A stretch of DNA of 64,000 nucleotides from WJKG01 sp964627305 (GCA_964627305.1 CAZVHP010000003.1:62001-126000); one strand, 5' to 3'; positions 23,454 to 33,540 are shown, counted from the first letter of the stretch. The notes: generated by a model from the letters alone, not told the origin. Program-made: numbers and translations.

Positions 23454-24552
23454 AGGACAGGATCAGGATTACCAGGGCGGCTATTCCCATAGCTCGCGCG
23501 TAGGTTGGGGGGCGGGCCTGATCGCTGAGTGTCGGCGGATGCTTGACGCCGAAGATCACTCCGAGGGCGGCAAAGAACCACCACATAGTCGAGAGAAATC
23601 CCAGCAGGATCAGGGCACCGACGGCGATCTTGCCCAGTGTGTGCTGACGTTTCTGCACGAGGCCGTAGAGCACGTGGCCGCCGTCGAGCTGACCGATCGG
23701 CAGCATGTTAATGGCTGTGATTAAAAGGCCGATCCAGCCGGCGAACGCGGCCTCGGAGAGGCGGTAGACCCACGCTTCGGGGGCCGGGCCGACCAGAAGC
23801 AGGGTAAGGGTTTGCATGAGGATTGACTCCCCCCACAGTTGCAGGGGCATGTCGGGCGGGGCAAGCTCGGAGATGGGGATTGCCTCGGTACGCGTGAGCC
23901 CCCAGACAAGGACGATGAGCGTGACGATCCAGCCGGCGATGGGTCCGGCGGCGCCGACTTCGAGCAGGTCGCGCCGGTTCCAGAAGGGGGATTTGGACTT
24001 GATGACGGCGCCAAAGGTGCCGATCAGGCTGAACCCGGGCAGGAAATACGGCCAGGAGATAATGATATGGCGCCGACGTCCCGCGATGAAATGGCCCATT
24101 TCGTGACAGAAGAGGATGACGATCAGCACCAGCGTGAATTCGAGGTTGGTGCCGCGGCCGAGTTCGACCAGGGTGCGGTCGAAGGCGAGTGTGAACGGGT
24201 CTCTGTCCGGGGCAAACTGCAGGAAGTAGATGTAGCAGCGCCAGTAGAGTGATATGAAGTAGACCGACGCAAGGGTGATGACAAACAGGATAATGTTGAG
24301 TTTCGGAATCCGCAGGCGGCGTTGCGCCTGCAGGGTGAGCAGCAGGGTGTCATCGCGCTCGTCGAGAGCATAGGTGTAGCCGCCGTAGCGCAGGCGGTCT
24401 TTGAGGAGGTCGACGGAGCGCGTTGTGTCGAAGCGTGGGGTCAGGCTGACCATGAGGCGGTCCTCCTGGCGGTACAGGGCGCCGATGTCGAACAGGTCGG
24501 CGACCAGGGCGGTGATTTCCTCCGCTCGTTTGTCTAAGGTGGTGTTGATCAT
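23428..24552 (-). CDS. Site-2-type intramembrane metalloprotease (M50 family)
   Basis: 374 residues with about seven membrane segments. The Zn site is complete: HEMGH at 150-154 in one helix and LDGGH with D290 in another. A GPIAGW motif sits near 203-208. The N-terminal 80 residues form a soluble alpha/beta domain, as in EGY1-like and cyanobacterial site-2 proteases. Such enzymes cut transmembrane helices, often releasing anti-sigma factors or regulators. Substrate unknown. The ATG at 24552 is preceded by GAGG. It is convergent with the HD-GYP gene. Confidence 0.85.
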   Translation of the reverse strand: MINTTLDKRAEEITALVADLFDIGALYRQEDRLMVSLTPRFDTTRSVDLLKDRLRYGGYTYALDERDDTLLLTLQAQRRLRIPKLNIILFVITLASVYFISLYWRCYIYFLQFAPDRDPFTLAFDRTLVELGRGTNLEFTLVLIVILFCHEMGHFIAGRRRHIIISWPYFLPGFSLIGTFGAVIKSKSPFWNRRDLLEVGAAGPIAGWIVTLIVLVWGLTRTEAIPISELAPPDMPLQLWGESILMQTLTLLLVGPAPEAWVYRLSEAAFAGWIGLLITAINMLPIGQLDGGHVLYGLVQKRQHTLGKIAVGALILLGFLSTMWWFFAALGVIFGVKHPPTLSDQARPPTYARAMGIAALVILILSFTPVPFLS

Positions 24553-24612
24553 AGTCCTCAGGTATATACGTCGGCAGAAAAGCGGCGGACAAGCATCAAC
24601 ATCAAAGAGACA

Positions 24613-24646
24613 AAAAGAAAGCGAGGAGGCTTTGGGCCTCCTCGCT
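24613..24646 (-). terminator. Rho-independent terminator of the 1633-residue protein gene
   Basis: An 11-bp perfect stem (AGCGAGGAGGC / GCCTCCTCGCT) with a 5-base loop is followed on the minus strand by TTCTTTTTG. It lies about 35 bases past the stop at 24679. Confidence 0.85.
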
Positions 24647-24678
24647 TGATCTATGCGCTTGCGCGACAGACGACGGGA

Positions 24679-27600
24679 TTAGATTTCCCAGTCACCCAGC
24701 GGACAAGCACCGCACTCGAAGTAGAACTGGATGAGGTACGCGACGTCAGCAGCGTCGATAGTACCATCAGCGTTCACATCGCCGAGGTGCTTGAACGGGA
24801 TGGGACCAGGATTGGTCGCATCGTCGATCACGTAAGATGCCAGATAGGTAATGTCGGCGAGGTTGATCACGCCGTCATTGTTGACGTCACCGCGCCCGAA
24901 GCCGGCCCACTTGTTGACGAACTGAGCCAGTTCGGCAACCTCAGCAGGCGTCGCGGGAGTCCCGGTGACGCTGGTCAGACCGAAGTGGGCGACACCAAAG
25001 GTGTACGTCTCGTTCGGTCCGAAGTCGTGGCCAGCGTAGGTGAAGTGAGCTTCGAAGTCACCGGCACTGGTGTTCTGGCTATAGTGGCCCGGAGCGTTGC
25101 TCAGGTAGATGTAGGCGGAATCGAAGTAGGCATTCCAATCCCACAGAGCAGCGCTTCCGATGAGGCCCTTGACGTTGAGCAGCGGCTCGTAACCGCATCC
25201 GAACGGCACCTTGACAGCACCCCAGACGCCGGGAGCGCCCGCGGTGTAGGCATAGGCAACGGAGTTGCTGCGGTCGATGGCGATAGTATCGCCGGAGCCG
25301 ATGTCATAGTCAATGTACTCACCGACAAACCAATCCGGAACGTCCTGACCGTTACGCTCGGTGATTTCGAGGACCTCCATCGTCACGCTTGCCAGCGGGG
25401 CGAAGTTGGCCACACCGATCGTGCGGGTTTCGGCATACAGACCCATCGTGAGCGTGTCATCGAACGGACCGCCGAAGTTCGTCCAATCCCAGGCCGTGAT
25501 GAGCGGATCAGGATTGCCATCGAAGTTCTGGACGGAGTCGATGTAGCTCTTGCATACGAAGTCGCCACTGATAGTCGAGTACGTCAGACCATCGGTCGAG
25601 TACTGACCCAGAGAGACACCGGTCTGGAGGTACGGCTTGCAGTCGTTATCGCACCAGTTCGGGTCACCCTGCATGGAGATGACTTCGTAGTCAGTCCCGC
25701 TGGTCCAGTCAGGCGAGTTCATGGCGAGACGGTACGTGTCAACACCCCAGATGTAGGAGCCACCGTAGTAGACACTCACATCACCGTCGATGTCGAACGC
25801 GTAGACGTTGTCGTCAGAATCGTGCTGATAGCCCATACGACCGGAGTTGTAGACGACCTGATAGTTGGCGGCACCCATACCGAAGTTGAGGTATGTGGTA
25901 TCCTCAAGACAGCCACCGACAACGGTCGCTTTCATCTGAGGAGCCAGGGTGACGTCGTTCAGGAAGAAGTCCGGATCGTTGGTTTCGAGCTGGATATAGA
26001 CCACGTTGGGACCGCGGCCGACCAGCTCGTTCTGGACGTTAAGGATCAGGTTGATGGTGTCACCCGGGGCGACGTTCTGACCGACGGCCGGGGAGACGAT
26101 ATTGTTGAGCCACACAGGGGCCGCAGAGGCGGCGCGGTTGTACAGCTCGTTACGGGTCAGGAGATCACGCGGATCGTCGATATCCGTGACCGACGCGGCG
26201 CGGGAGAACTTCTGGAGGAAGTGATCCCTGGCGACGCGGTCAGCGATGAACTCAGCTCTCTGGAGCAGTTCGTCGGCTGTGTAATCCGCGTTGCTGAACA
26301 GCGGAATACCGGGCGTGAACGGATTCTCATCGGCGTTCACACCGTTGAAGACGAGATCCAGACAGCCCGGGTTGTGGAACATCTGGCCGAAGTCAACGTT
26401 GATGGCGCCGGTGCCGAAGTTCAGGCCGGTCACAGCGTTGTATGACAGGAACTCAAGGCGCGCACGATCGGCACCTTTCTTGAGCAGGAAGATATCGCCC
26501 CAGAAGTCACCGACAGCGAGTTCACCGTTGGCGGACAGAGCGAAACCATTACCGATGTTGGAAGGACGGTCGATACGACGACGGAAGATTTCGTCACCGT
26601 CACGGCCGTTGAAGCAGCTCAGGAAGCCGTCTTCGGAGAACATGAACAGCAGCTCAGGCTGATCAGGCTCACAGGTCAGGATGCCGGTGGCACGGTAGCT
26701 GTCACCACCCTGCGCGCCAGAGACCCACTGAAGGGCGCCATTCTGGCGGGTGAAGCACAGCAGGTTGTTGCCGGCCGGCGGGTTGACCCAGTTGGAGAAG
26801 GTTCCGATATAGACGCGGTTGCAATCCATGACCGGATGGTTCCAGAGGCTACGACCGGAGACACTCGCGGAGAGCGGCTCACCGGTGGTTGAGCTAATGC
26901 GATAGAAGACACCGTCTTCCGGATACGCGGGTGAGTTAACGGTGGCGTTGACATAGATCTCGCCGCCGTTCACACCGGCGTAGTAGCTGATGCCGCTCCA
27001 GAAGTTCTCGAAGCCGGCAAAGCCCGGATAGACGTTGCTGCCCTGGAGGCCGAAGGTGGAGAGCTGCCACGCGATGGAGCCGTCATCGGCATTGATCGCG
27101 TAGACATCACCGGGACCGCCGGGCTGAGTGGCAAAGAACAGGCGGACGCCGTCGGTCGCACCGGAGACACCAACTGTGGCACCGAGGTTGACAGGGTTGG
27201 TCGCCCAGCCCTCACCCGGGAAGTTAGTCGGAGTCCAGAGCACACCGGTGGCAGCATCGGCAGCCTGAATCTTGCCAGTCTGGGTGCCCCAGTACACGAC
27301 ATCGCGACCGCCCTGGTTCAGGACGACAAACGACGGATACTGGGTCTGACCCTGAATGGCTTCAGAACCGAAGGTGGTAAAGTCACGGGCCCAGATCAGG
27401 GCGCCAGTGGCATAGTCGATACAGAAGATGGACTGCTGCAGACCGCCGCCGACAAAAACGACCTCGGTCGGCGTACCGGCGATGTCGATCGTGTAGATGG
27501 TCGGGGTGCAGCGCAGGTTGTCACCCAGGTTCGGGTGCGTGAAGGTCCACACAACACTGCCGTCGGCCAGCGACAGGCGCTGGTACTGGTCAGTGAAGTT

Positions 27601-29580
27601 GGCGACCAGACCGGTTCCGGAAATGACGGGACCGGAGTACAGGCCCATCCCCTGCGCCGGGTGTTCATACGCCCAGGACAGGTTCAGATCACAATGAGCG
27701 TCGTCGAGGGCAACATTTGACGCAGAGTTGCGAGCGAAGTTGCCGCCGGGCGCCCAGTAATCATCCACGATACCGCAGTTGCAGTCCGGGAAGGGCATGC
27801 AGCACATGTATGCATCGGCCAAGAAGGCGATGTCACAGGGGACACCCCAGCCGTCGCACATATACTCCCAGGTGCCGAGGTAGCGCTCGGCCGCGTTGTT
27901 AAGGCAGCCGCCGCCGCCGGCATCGGAGAGGGTACGGATACCGGTTTCCGGGGTCGGGGCGAAGGACTCGATGACAATCCAGTAGCCACCGCTGACGAAC
28001 ACGTTCAGAGGCGTGAAGTCAACGGTCTGAATGGCCGGATACACGACGTAGTCAGCCGGTTCAAGAGTGATACCGGCCAGCTTGGCGCCCGGCAGGCCAC
28101 CGACGTCAGTCCAGACAGAGATTTCAGAGTTATAGGTGTAGATGTCCGGATCACCGTTGTCGTACAACGCCCATTCCACTTGCTGGACACGGCACTCGAT
28201 GCCGCTGCCCGGCATGAACTGCGCGTTGGCGTCATCGCCATACGCATCCGGCAGACGCCAGAAGTAGGTGAGGCCGGCGAGGCACTGGTTGCCCCAGAAG
28301 CAGTCGGAATAGGGGTCGACACACAGATACGGATCGACCACCAGGTTACCGTCAAATCCCCAACCGGTCAACAGCGGAGTCCAGGGCTGTCCGGGCCAGA
28401 TGGAGGCCGCGCGGCCGACGCCGTCGGTACCATCGGAGAACAGGAACGACTCATAGTCGACTGTTCCGCTGGAGGACAAGACCACATGGAACTCGTTGCC
28501 GTCCTCGAAGACCAGACCATCGGCCTCGAAGTCGACAAAGTTGGCGGTAGGATACGCGGCATACGTACCGGCGGCCAGAGTCTTGCTGACCAGCAGATTG
28601 CCCGGAAGGCCAGCATTGTCGTCGTAGATGCTGACATACACGTCATCGTTACCGAACGAACCGTCGGCAGGATCGTGCACGAAGACATCGACGAACTTAA
28701 GAGTATCACTGGAGCCTACTTTGATACGCTGCGCATAGGCGGTGTCGCCGAACACCGGGTGAGGAGCGGCAAGGTAGTAAGTGATATTCTTGTAATAAGT
28801 CTCGTAATCGCAATCGGAAATGGGCAACTCAACACAGCAGCGCTCGGCCTCAATGACGAAGGCAACATCGACGCCCCAGTCATTGAGCATCGAGCCCCAG
28901 AAGCCGTTCCAGTTCTCAGAGGCGCGCTCTTCGCCCGAATGGGGGCCAAAGCCATCATCTGAGAGACAGGCCAGCACATCGCTCGGTCCGCCCAGGTTGG
29001 TCCAACCAATGTGGTATTCTTCACCGGTGGTGAAGATCCACTCGTTGGGGAAGTCGGCCTCGACCCAGTAGAGTCCGGACATGCCGACTGTGGAGATAGT
29101 AACGGAGTCGAGCTTGTTATTCGGGAAGCCGAAACCGTCAGTGTCCCACAGATAGACGCGCATGTCGGGTTCACCGACCTGAGCGGGACCATACATTAAC
29201 AACCAACCGGCCAGAAGCGTGCACTCCTGAATTTCAGGCTCGACCGTAAAGCGCATATTGAACAGGTCGTCCCCGTAATTGTCCGGGATCGTCCAGAAGT
29301 AAGCCAGGTCACCGTAGTAACCCTGGAACTCACAGAAGGACGATTGCGGCGGAGCCGGAGTACCTTGGTGCTCGACAGGGAGCTCCAGGATGGCACTGGC
29401 CGGCTTCTTAAAGGACGGCTGAACAGGCCGGGCATCAGATACGGCATCGAACCTCTCGTGAAGCGGGTTCACTTTGATCACTTCATTGAGGGGGCCTTTG
29501 CCGGTATCTGATATTGCTGTACCGCTTAGAGCCATTACCAGACTCAAAACGAATACCGCGATTATCAGTCTCTTTAACAT
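24679..29580 (-). CDS. Giant secreted protein: triplicated N-terminal module, PQQ-like propeller, dockerin
   Basis: 1633 residues with a Sec signal peptide (RLIIAVFVLSLVMAL core). Three modules of about 150-170 residues follow (about 80-245, 255-425, 430-595), each opening near a YFW or YYL stretch and two closing on a GWGV...CC pattern. They are probably disulfide-stabilised beta sandwiches. Residues 615-1060 carry PQQ-type propeller blades, seen as GxV-x-W and ATGALIWARD-like repeats. Beta-rich modules continue to 1560. The end is a dockerin pair (DVNNDGVINLADITYL, DVNADGTIDAADVAYL) and a short CGACP tail. Strong AAGGAGG ribosome site. Function not known; a secreted binding or surface protein is likely. 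Confidence 0.85.
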   Translation of the reverse strand: MLKRLIIAVFVLSLVMALSGTAISDTGKGPLNEVIKVNPLHERFDAVSDARPVQPSFKKPASAILELPVEHQGTPAPPQSSFCEFQGYYGDLAYFWTIPDNYGDDLFNMRFTVEPEIQECTLLAGWLLMYGPAQVGEPDMRVYLWDTDGFGFPNNKLDSVTISTVGMSGLYWVEADFPNEWIFTTGEEYHIGWTNLGGPSDVLACLSDDGFGPHSGEERASENWNGFWGSMLNDWGVDVAFVIEAERCCVELPISDCDYETYYKNITYYLAAPHPVFGDTAYAQRIKVGSSDTLKFVDVFVHDPADGSFGNDDVYVSIYDDNAGLPGNLLVSKTLAAGTYAAYPTANFVDFEADGLVFEDGNEFHVVLSSSGTVDYESFLFSDGTDGVGRAASIWPGQPWTPLLTGWGFDGNLVVDPYLCVDPYSDCFWGNQCLAGLTYFWRLPDAYGDDANAQFMPGSGIECRVQQVEWALYDNGDPDIYTYNSEISVWTDVGGLPGAKLAGITLEPADYVVYPAIQTVDFTPLNVFVSGGYWIVIESFAPTPETGIRTLSDAGGGGCLNNAAERYLGTWEYMCDGWGVPCDIAFLADAYMCCMPFPDCNCGIVDDYWAPGGNFARNSASNVALDDAHCDLNLSWAYEHPAQGMGLYSGPVISGTGLVANFTDQYQRLSLADGSVVWTFTHPNLGDNLRCTPTIYTIDIAGTPTEVVFVGGGLQQSIFCIDYATGALIWARDFTTFGSEAIQGQTQYPSFVVLNQGGRDVVYWGTQTGKIQAADAATGVLWTPTNFPGEGWATNPVNLGATVGVSGATDGVRLFFATQPGGPGDVYAINADDGSIAWQLSTFGLQGSNVYPGFAGFENFWSGISYYAGVNGGEIYVNATVNSPAYPEDGVFYRISSTTGEPLSASVSGRSLWNHPVMDCNRVYIGTFSNWVNPPAGNNLLCFTRQNGALQWVSGAQGGDSYRATGILTCEPDQPELLFMFSEDGFLSCFNGRDGDEIFRRRIDRPSNIGNGFALSANGELAVGDFWGDIFLLKKGADRARLEFLSYNAVTGLNFGTGAINVDFGQMFHNPGCLDLVFNGVNADENPFTPGIPLFSNADYTADELLQRAEFIADRVARDHFLQKFSRAASVTDIDDPRDLLTRNELYNRAASAAPVWLNNIVSPAVGQNVAPGDTINLILNVQNELVGRGPNVVYIQLETNDPDFFLNDVTLAPQMKATVVGGCLEDTTYLNFGMGAANYQVVYNSGRMGYQHDSDDNVYAFDIDGDVSVYYGGSYIWGVDTYRLAMNSPDWTSGTDYEVISMQGDPNWCDNDCKPYLQTGVSLGQYSTDGLTYSTISGDFVCKSYIDSVQNFDGNPDPLITAWDWTNFGGPFDDTLTMGLYAETRTIGVANFAPLASVTMEVLEITERNGQDVPDWFVGEYIDYDIGSGDTIAIDRSNSVAYAYTAGAPGVWGAVKVPFGCGYEPLLNVKGLIGSAALWDWNAYFDSAYIYLSNAPGHYSQNTSAGDFEAHFTYAGHDFGPNETYTFGVAHFGLTSVTGTPATPAEVAELAQFVNKWAGFGRGDVNNDGVINLADITYLASYVIDDATNPGPIPFKHLGDVNADGTIDAADVAYLIQFYFECGACPLGDWEI

Positions 29581-30469
29581 TTATTTCCTCCTTATAAGGA
29601 AAATCTAGCAATTCACGCGCTAAGACTCTGCTGATTACCGGACTAACTGATACTTGCAATAAGTATCGGCAGTCATGTGGCAATCGGCCATATCCCATTG
29701 GTGTCCAGGGAAAGTCGGGATCATCCAAGCCTTAACCATGTGAATTCATTCTATTCCTATACTGGAGTCGGAGTCTCCAACTGGCTGATCAGTCGGGGTC
29801 TCCTGTTGTAGTCGTGTAGTATTAATGCGAAGTTTCTTCTGCCTTGCATGCTCCTTAAGAAACTATCGGTCTTAAGCGTCTTTTTTGCACCTCCTCAAAC
29901 GGCATTCAAGAAGGCCGTCCAAGTGTAGGGTTGTAGGTTGTAGGTTTAATGGAAAGAACAGACATACGAACGGCTGACTGTTACTTTCAGGGCAGACGTA
30001 TCCGCTGATTGCTTAACAGCTTCAGCGCACACTGTCGGTGCAGAGGATGCAACTCACCCCTTGCAGGGTAAGTCCTGTCAGTTTTCGTTAGCTATTCGGT
30101 CGTTGAGGTATTTTTGTCGTACCTGTCACACCAAGCTTCACTTGTGGCTCTCGGAAGCTCGATACAACTGGCACACGCTCAAGTGCAAGATAAAGTCTTT
30201 CTTGGCGTTGTCAAGAGAAAAGCCGGAAATTATTTCCGGAATCGCAGTCTTAACATCAAAATAATGTTAGCGGTTGGCCGGTAGTTTTCGGCCGGAATTC
30301 GGGCCATTCTGGGGCAGTTTGGGGTTCTGCGAGTCATGGTCCTTATCACGCTGGATCACTTTGGATCACATTCGTCATCGGCGAGGTCGCCCGGCCCGGG
30401 AGCGGGCTTGACAGCGGTGGTAGTATTTCGGTTTCTTGCGGACAATTCTAACGGGCAGGTGACAGGCAT
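29581..30469. other. Long intergenic region upstream of two divergent genes
   Basis: About 890 bases separate the divergent secreted-protein and SbcC-like genes. It is less GC-rich than the neighbouring genes and has no convincing frame. Features seen are the palindrome at 29649-29667, two CTTAAG palindromes around 29857-29880, three consecutive TTGTAGG-like units near 29925-29948, and a GGATCAC direct repeat near 30353-30368. I found no match by eye to known riboswitches or tRNAs. Confidence 0.5.
29649..29667. promoter_or_regulatory. Perfect inverted repeat GATACTT-N5-AAGTATC
   Basis: A 7+7 perfect dyad lies about 70 bases upstream of the start of the 1633-residue protein. It is in the right place for an operator. 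No regulator can be assigned. Confidence 0.45.
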
Positions 30470-32884
30470 ATGCGGCTATTATCGCTCAAAATCCGCAATT
30501 TCCGGGTGTTGAAGACCTTTGCATTCAGCTTTGGTGAGCAGGTGATCGGTATTGTCGGTCCGAACGGGGCGGGGAAGTCCTCGATCATTGAGGCTATGGC
30601 GTGGGTCTTGTGGGGTAATGCGGTGGCCCGGACGGGCAAGGATGAGATCCGTTCGGTGTTCGCCGGGCCGGATGAGGCCTGTGAGGTTGAGCTGGGGCTG
30701 GCGATGCGAGGGGAGGAATATACGATACGTCGTAGTATATCAGCCAAGGGGCAGACCTCGGCTGACATGCGCTGCGGGCAGGCACTGGTGGCCACGGGGG
30801 TGCGGGAGACGCAGGAGGCGATTGGCCGGCTGATCGGGCTGGATTCACGAGGATTTCTGTCCTCGGTGCTGGCGCGTCAGCAGGAGTTGAACGCGCTCTC
30901 GGACGTGACGGCCTCGGCGCGCCGGGAGAAGCTGGCGACCATGCTGGGTGTGGATCGTCTGGATCGGGCCATTTCGCGGCTGAAAGAGGACAATCGGGAG
31001 CTTCAGGGCCGGACCGAGCAACTGGCGGCCATTGTTGGGGGGCGGGAGCAGGTTGAGAAAGACCGGGCGGACCTTGGGCGACAACTCGTCGAGGCCGAGA
31101 AGCAGGCGGCGGAGATTCATCAGCAACTGGCCGGACAGCGGGAACGCGTGAAGCAGGCAGCCGGGGAACTGGAAAGCTGGCAGGAGAAAAGGGGTCAGTT
31201 TGAGGTGTGGACGGTTGAACTTGGGGGCCGTCGCGAGCAGTTGGCTCAGACGATCCAGAGTATCGAGCGGCTCTCGGAGCGGCTTGGGCGGCTGGCCGCG
31301 GCGGCCGAGCGGCTGCCGGAGATGCACAGGGAGCTGGCGGCTTATCCGGAGGTTCTCAAGGAACTCAAGCGGCTGGATGAGGCCCTGGCGAACAAGAAGC
31401 TGGTCGAGGGGCTGAAAGGGCAGTTGGCGGACGGCAAGAGAGATATCCTTGCCGCCGAGCAGGAGGCCGGGAAGCTGGCGCAGGAGCGGAATTCGCTGCA
31501 GACGCAGTTGTCGGGACTGCCGGCCGATCTGGCCGATCAGGTGGCGGTTGTGTCGGCTGAGCGGGAGCGGGCGGGGGAGAAATACTACGCCGAAAAGGCC
31601 CGGTGCGATCGTTTGGCGGCCGATCTGGCGAAGATCACGTCACAACTGCAGCACATGGACCAGTGGGGGCCGGATTCTGTCTGCGACCGCTGCCACCGCC
31701 GGCTGGGGGACGATCTGGTGGAGGTGAGAGGGCATTTCGAGCGGGAGAAGACTGAGATTGCCGGCAGGCTCGAGGTGGCTCGATTGGAGCTTCAGAAGGT
31801 GACTGAGTCCGGGACGAGGCTCAAGGAGCGACGGGACCTGTTGAAGGCGCAGCAGGAGAGCTATGTTAAGTGGAGTAGTCGGTTGCAGGTTATCGAGAGT
31901 TCGCTGGGGCAGCAGGAGCAGACCCGCAAGCGACTGGCAGAGCAGCAGGCGCGGCTTCTGGCCGAGCTGGAGAGGGTGGGCGAAGTGGTGTTCGATATGC
32001 CAACATACCAGAAAGTACTGACCGCCAAGGAGCGGCTGGACGGACTGCAGCGGGAAGCGGACCGTCTGTCAGGAGAGCTGAAGGACCGTCCGGTAGTTGC
32101 TGAGGATCTTGAAAAAGCGCGCAAACAACAGGAGAATCTGCAAGCAGACATTGCCTCTTTGGGCGGTCGGATTGCCGGGCTGGGGTTTTCGATGGCGGCT
32201 TTTGAGGCGGCTCGAGGCAAACTGGAGACAGAGCAGAGACAGGCCGATCAGCTCAACGGCGAGGCGCAGTCGAGAAAGGACCTGGTGACGCGGCTGACGA
32301 GTGACCTGGGCGCCCTGAACCGTAAAATGGCGGAAATCGAACTTCTTGCTGAGGATCTGGCGGTGCTTCGGACGGACCGGTACTACGGTGAGAAGCTGGT
32401 GAATCTGCTGGCCCAGTTTCGGCAGTTTCTTGTGTTACGGATTCGGCCGATGCTGGCGGAACTGGCCGGGGACCTTCTGGCGCAGATGACTGATGGTCGG
32501 TACACGATGGTGGAACTGGACGAGCAGTATGAGTTGCGGGTATTCGATGCCGGCGAGTACTACGGGGTGAGCCGTTTTTCGGGAGGGGAGAAGGACCTGG
32601 CCAACTTGTGCCTTCGGCTGGCGATTTCGCAGGCGCTGACGGAGTCGGCGGGGTTGCCGGGGTCGTTCGTCATTCTGGATGAGGTTTTCGGGAGCCAGGA
32701 TGCCAGCCGGAAGGATTTGATTCTGCAGGCACTGGCCAGTCTGAAGGGGCGGTTTCCGCAGATCATTCTGGTGACACATATCGAGGATATCAAAGACCGG
32801 GTCGAGGAGTTGATTGAGGTAGTGCCGACCGGTCAGGGTTGGTCGGAGGTGAGGGTAAATGGTCAAGCGATACCGGTTGCCTGA
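30470..32884 (+). CDS. SbcC/Rad50-like SMC ATPase with zinc hook
   Basis: 804 residues: ABC ATPase halves at both ends and an antiparallel coiled coil between. Walker A GPNGAGKS (30-37), Q-loop LARQQEL, zinc-hook C405-D-R-C408 at the coil apex, signature FSGGEKD (703-709) and Walker B with D737-E738 are all intact. Rad50/SbcC tethers and processes DNA ends with the Mre11/SbcD nuclease. The length is near archaeal Rad50 and shorter than E. coli SbcC. No sbcD gene is adjacent; instead the next gene, overlapping by 26 bases, is a membrane-anchored thermonuclease. The ATG at 30470 follows CAGGTGACAGG. Confidence 0.85.
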   Translation: MRLLSLKIRNFRVLKTFAFSFGEQVIGIVGPNGAGKSSIIEAMAWVLWGNAVARTGKDEIRSVFAGPDEACEVELGLAMRGEEYTIRRSISAKGQTSADMRCGQALVATGVRETQEAIGRLIGLDSRGFLSSVLARQQELNALSDVTASARREKLATMLGVDRLDRAISRLKEDNRELQGRTEQLAAIVGGREQVEKDRADLGRQLVEAEKQAAEIHQQLAGQRERVKQAAGELESWQEKRGQFEVWTVELGGRREQLAQTIQSIERLSERLGRLAAAAERLPEMHRELAAYPEVLKELKRLDEALANKKLVEGLKGQLADGKRDILAAEQEAGKLAQERNSLQTQLSGLPADLADQVAVVSAERERAGEKYYAEKARCDRLAADLAKITSQLQHMDQWGPDSVCDRCHRRLGDDLVEVRGHFEREKTEIAGRLEVARLELQKVTESGTRLKERRDLLKAQQESYVKWSSRLQVIESSLGQQEQTRKRLAEQQARLLAELERVGEVVFDMPTYQKVLTAKERLDGLQREADRLSGELKDRPVVAEDLEKARKQQENLQADIASLGGRIAGLGFSMAAFEAARGKLETEQRQADQLNGEAQSRKDLVTRLTSDLGALNRKMAEIELLAEDLAVLRTDRYYGEKLVNLLAQFRQFLVLRIRPMLAELAGDLLAQMTDGRYTMVELDEQYELRVFDAGEYYGVSRFSGGEKDLANLCLRLAISQALTESAGLPGSFVILDEVFGSQDASRKDLILQALASLKGRFPQIILVTHIEDIKDRVEELIEVVPTGQGWSEVRVNGQAIPVA

Positions 32885-33533
32885 GGCATCCCGGCGGCGG
32901 CGCCGGTGGGGCTGGCTGGCCGTGCCACTGGTGGTGCTCCTGATTCTGGCCTTCCGACTGGCGGAGGATGTCGGCCACGAAGCAACTGTTACGCAGCGGT
33001 TTACGGTGCTCCGCATACTTGACGGGGACACCTTCGAGCTGGTTGGTGGGGACCGGGTGCGGATGCTTTCGATCGACACGCCGGAGCGGGGCGAGCCTTT
33101 GTATGACTCGGCGCGGGCAGTGCTGGAGCGGCTGGTTATGGGGCAGCCGGTGGGTTTGGAGTATGCCGGTCCGCGACGGGATCGCTATGGCCGGCTGCTG
33201 GCTTATGTGTATGTGGACACGGTGCTGGTCAATGCCACGCTGGTGCGGCAGGGGCTGGCGTATGTGTATCTGTTCGATGATACTGAAATGTCGCGGCCGG
33301 AGGTGGGGCGGCTTCTGGAGGCCCAGAAGGCGGCGGTGTTCGAGCGGGGCGGGCTGCATGGCCTGGCGCGGGTGGGGGAGAGCTACTATGTGGCGGTCAG
33401 GGGGGCGTTTCGGTTTCATCGGCCGGGCTGTTCGAACATATCGAGGACGCCGCCGGAGCGTTTGTTGCGGTTTGAGACTAGGGAGGAGGCGCTGCTTCAG
33501 GGGTTGTCGCCGGCACGGAATTGCCGGCCGTAG
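32859..33533 (+). CDS. Membrane-anchored thermonuclease (SNase) with C-terminal metal-binding-like domain
   Basis: 224 residues: a basic N-terminus and one membrane helix (about 17-34), then a staphylococcal-nuclease fold. The DGDTFE strand, an R-x-LSIDTPE segment and the RRDRYGR loop supply the expected Asp, Arg, Glu and Arg active-site residues. The last 50 residues (FHRPGCSNI ... ARNC) resemble the small Ada-like Cys/His domain often appended to such nucleases. With this topology the nuclease should act in the periplasm. It overlaps the SbcC-like gene by 26 bases, so the two are co-translated. Confidence 0.85.
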   Translation: MVKRYRLPEASRRRRRWGWLAVPLVVLLILAFRLAEDVGHEATVTQRFTVLRILDGDTFELVGGDRVRMLSIDTPERGEPLYDSARAVLERLVMGQPVGLEYAGPRRDRYGRLLAYVYVDTVLVNATLVRQGLAYVYLFDDTEMSRPEVGRLLEAQKAAVFERGGLHGLARVGESYYVAVRGAFRFHRPGCSNISRTPPERLLRFETREEALLQGLSPARNCRP

Positions 33534-33540
33534 TGGCGGT

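Noticed and set aside
24646..26445. 599-codon open frame on the plus strand
   Set aside because: Antisense to the end of the giant secreted protein; the Val/Asp/Gly-rich product has no domain pattern.
29640..29670. Possible sigma-54 promoter before the giant secreted protein
   Set aside because: The TTGCA half is present on the minus strand, but the -24 position reads GC, not GG, and it coincides with the palindrome, which explains the match.
30061..30264. 67-codon open frame in the long intergenic region
   Set aside because: No ribosome site, no hydrophobic or domain pattern, and composition unlike the neighbouring genes.
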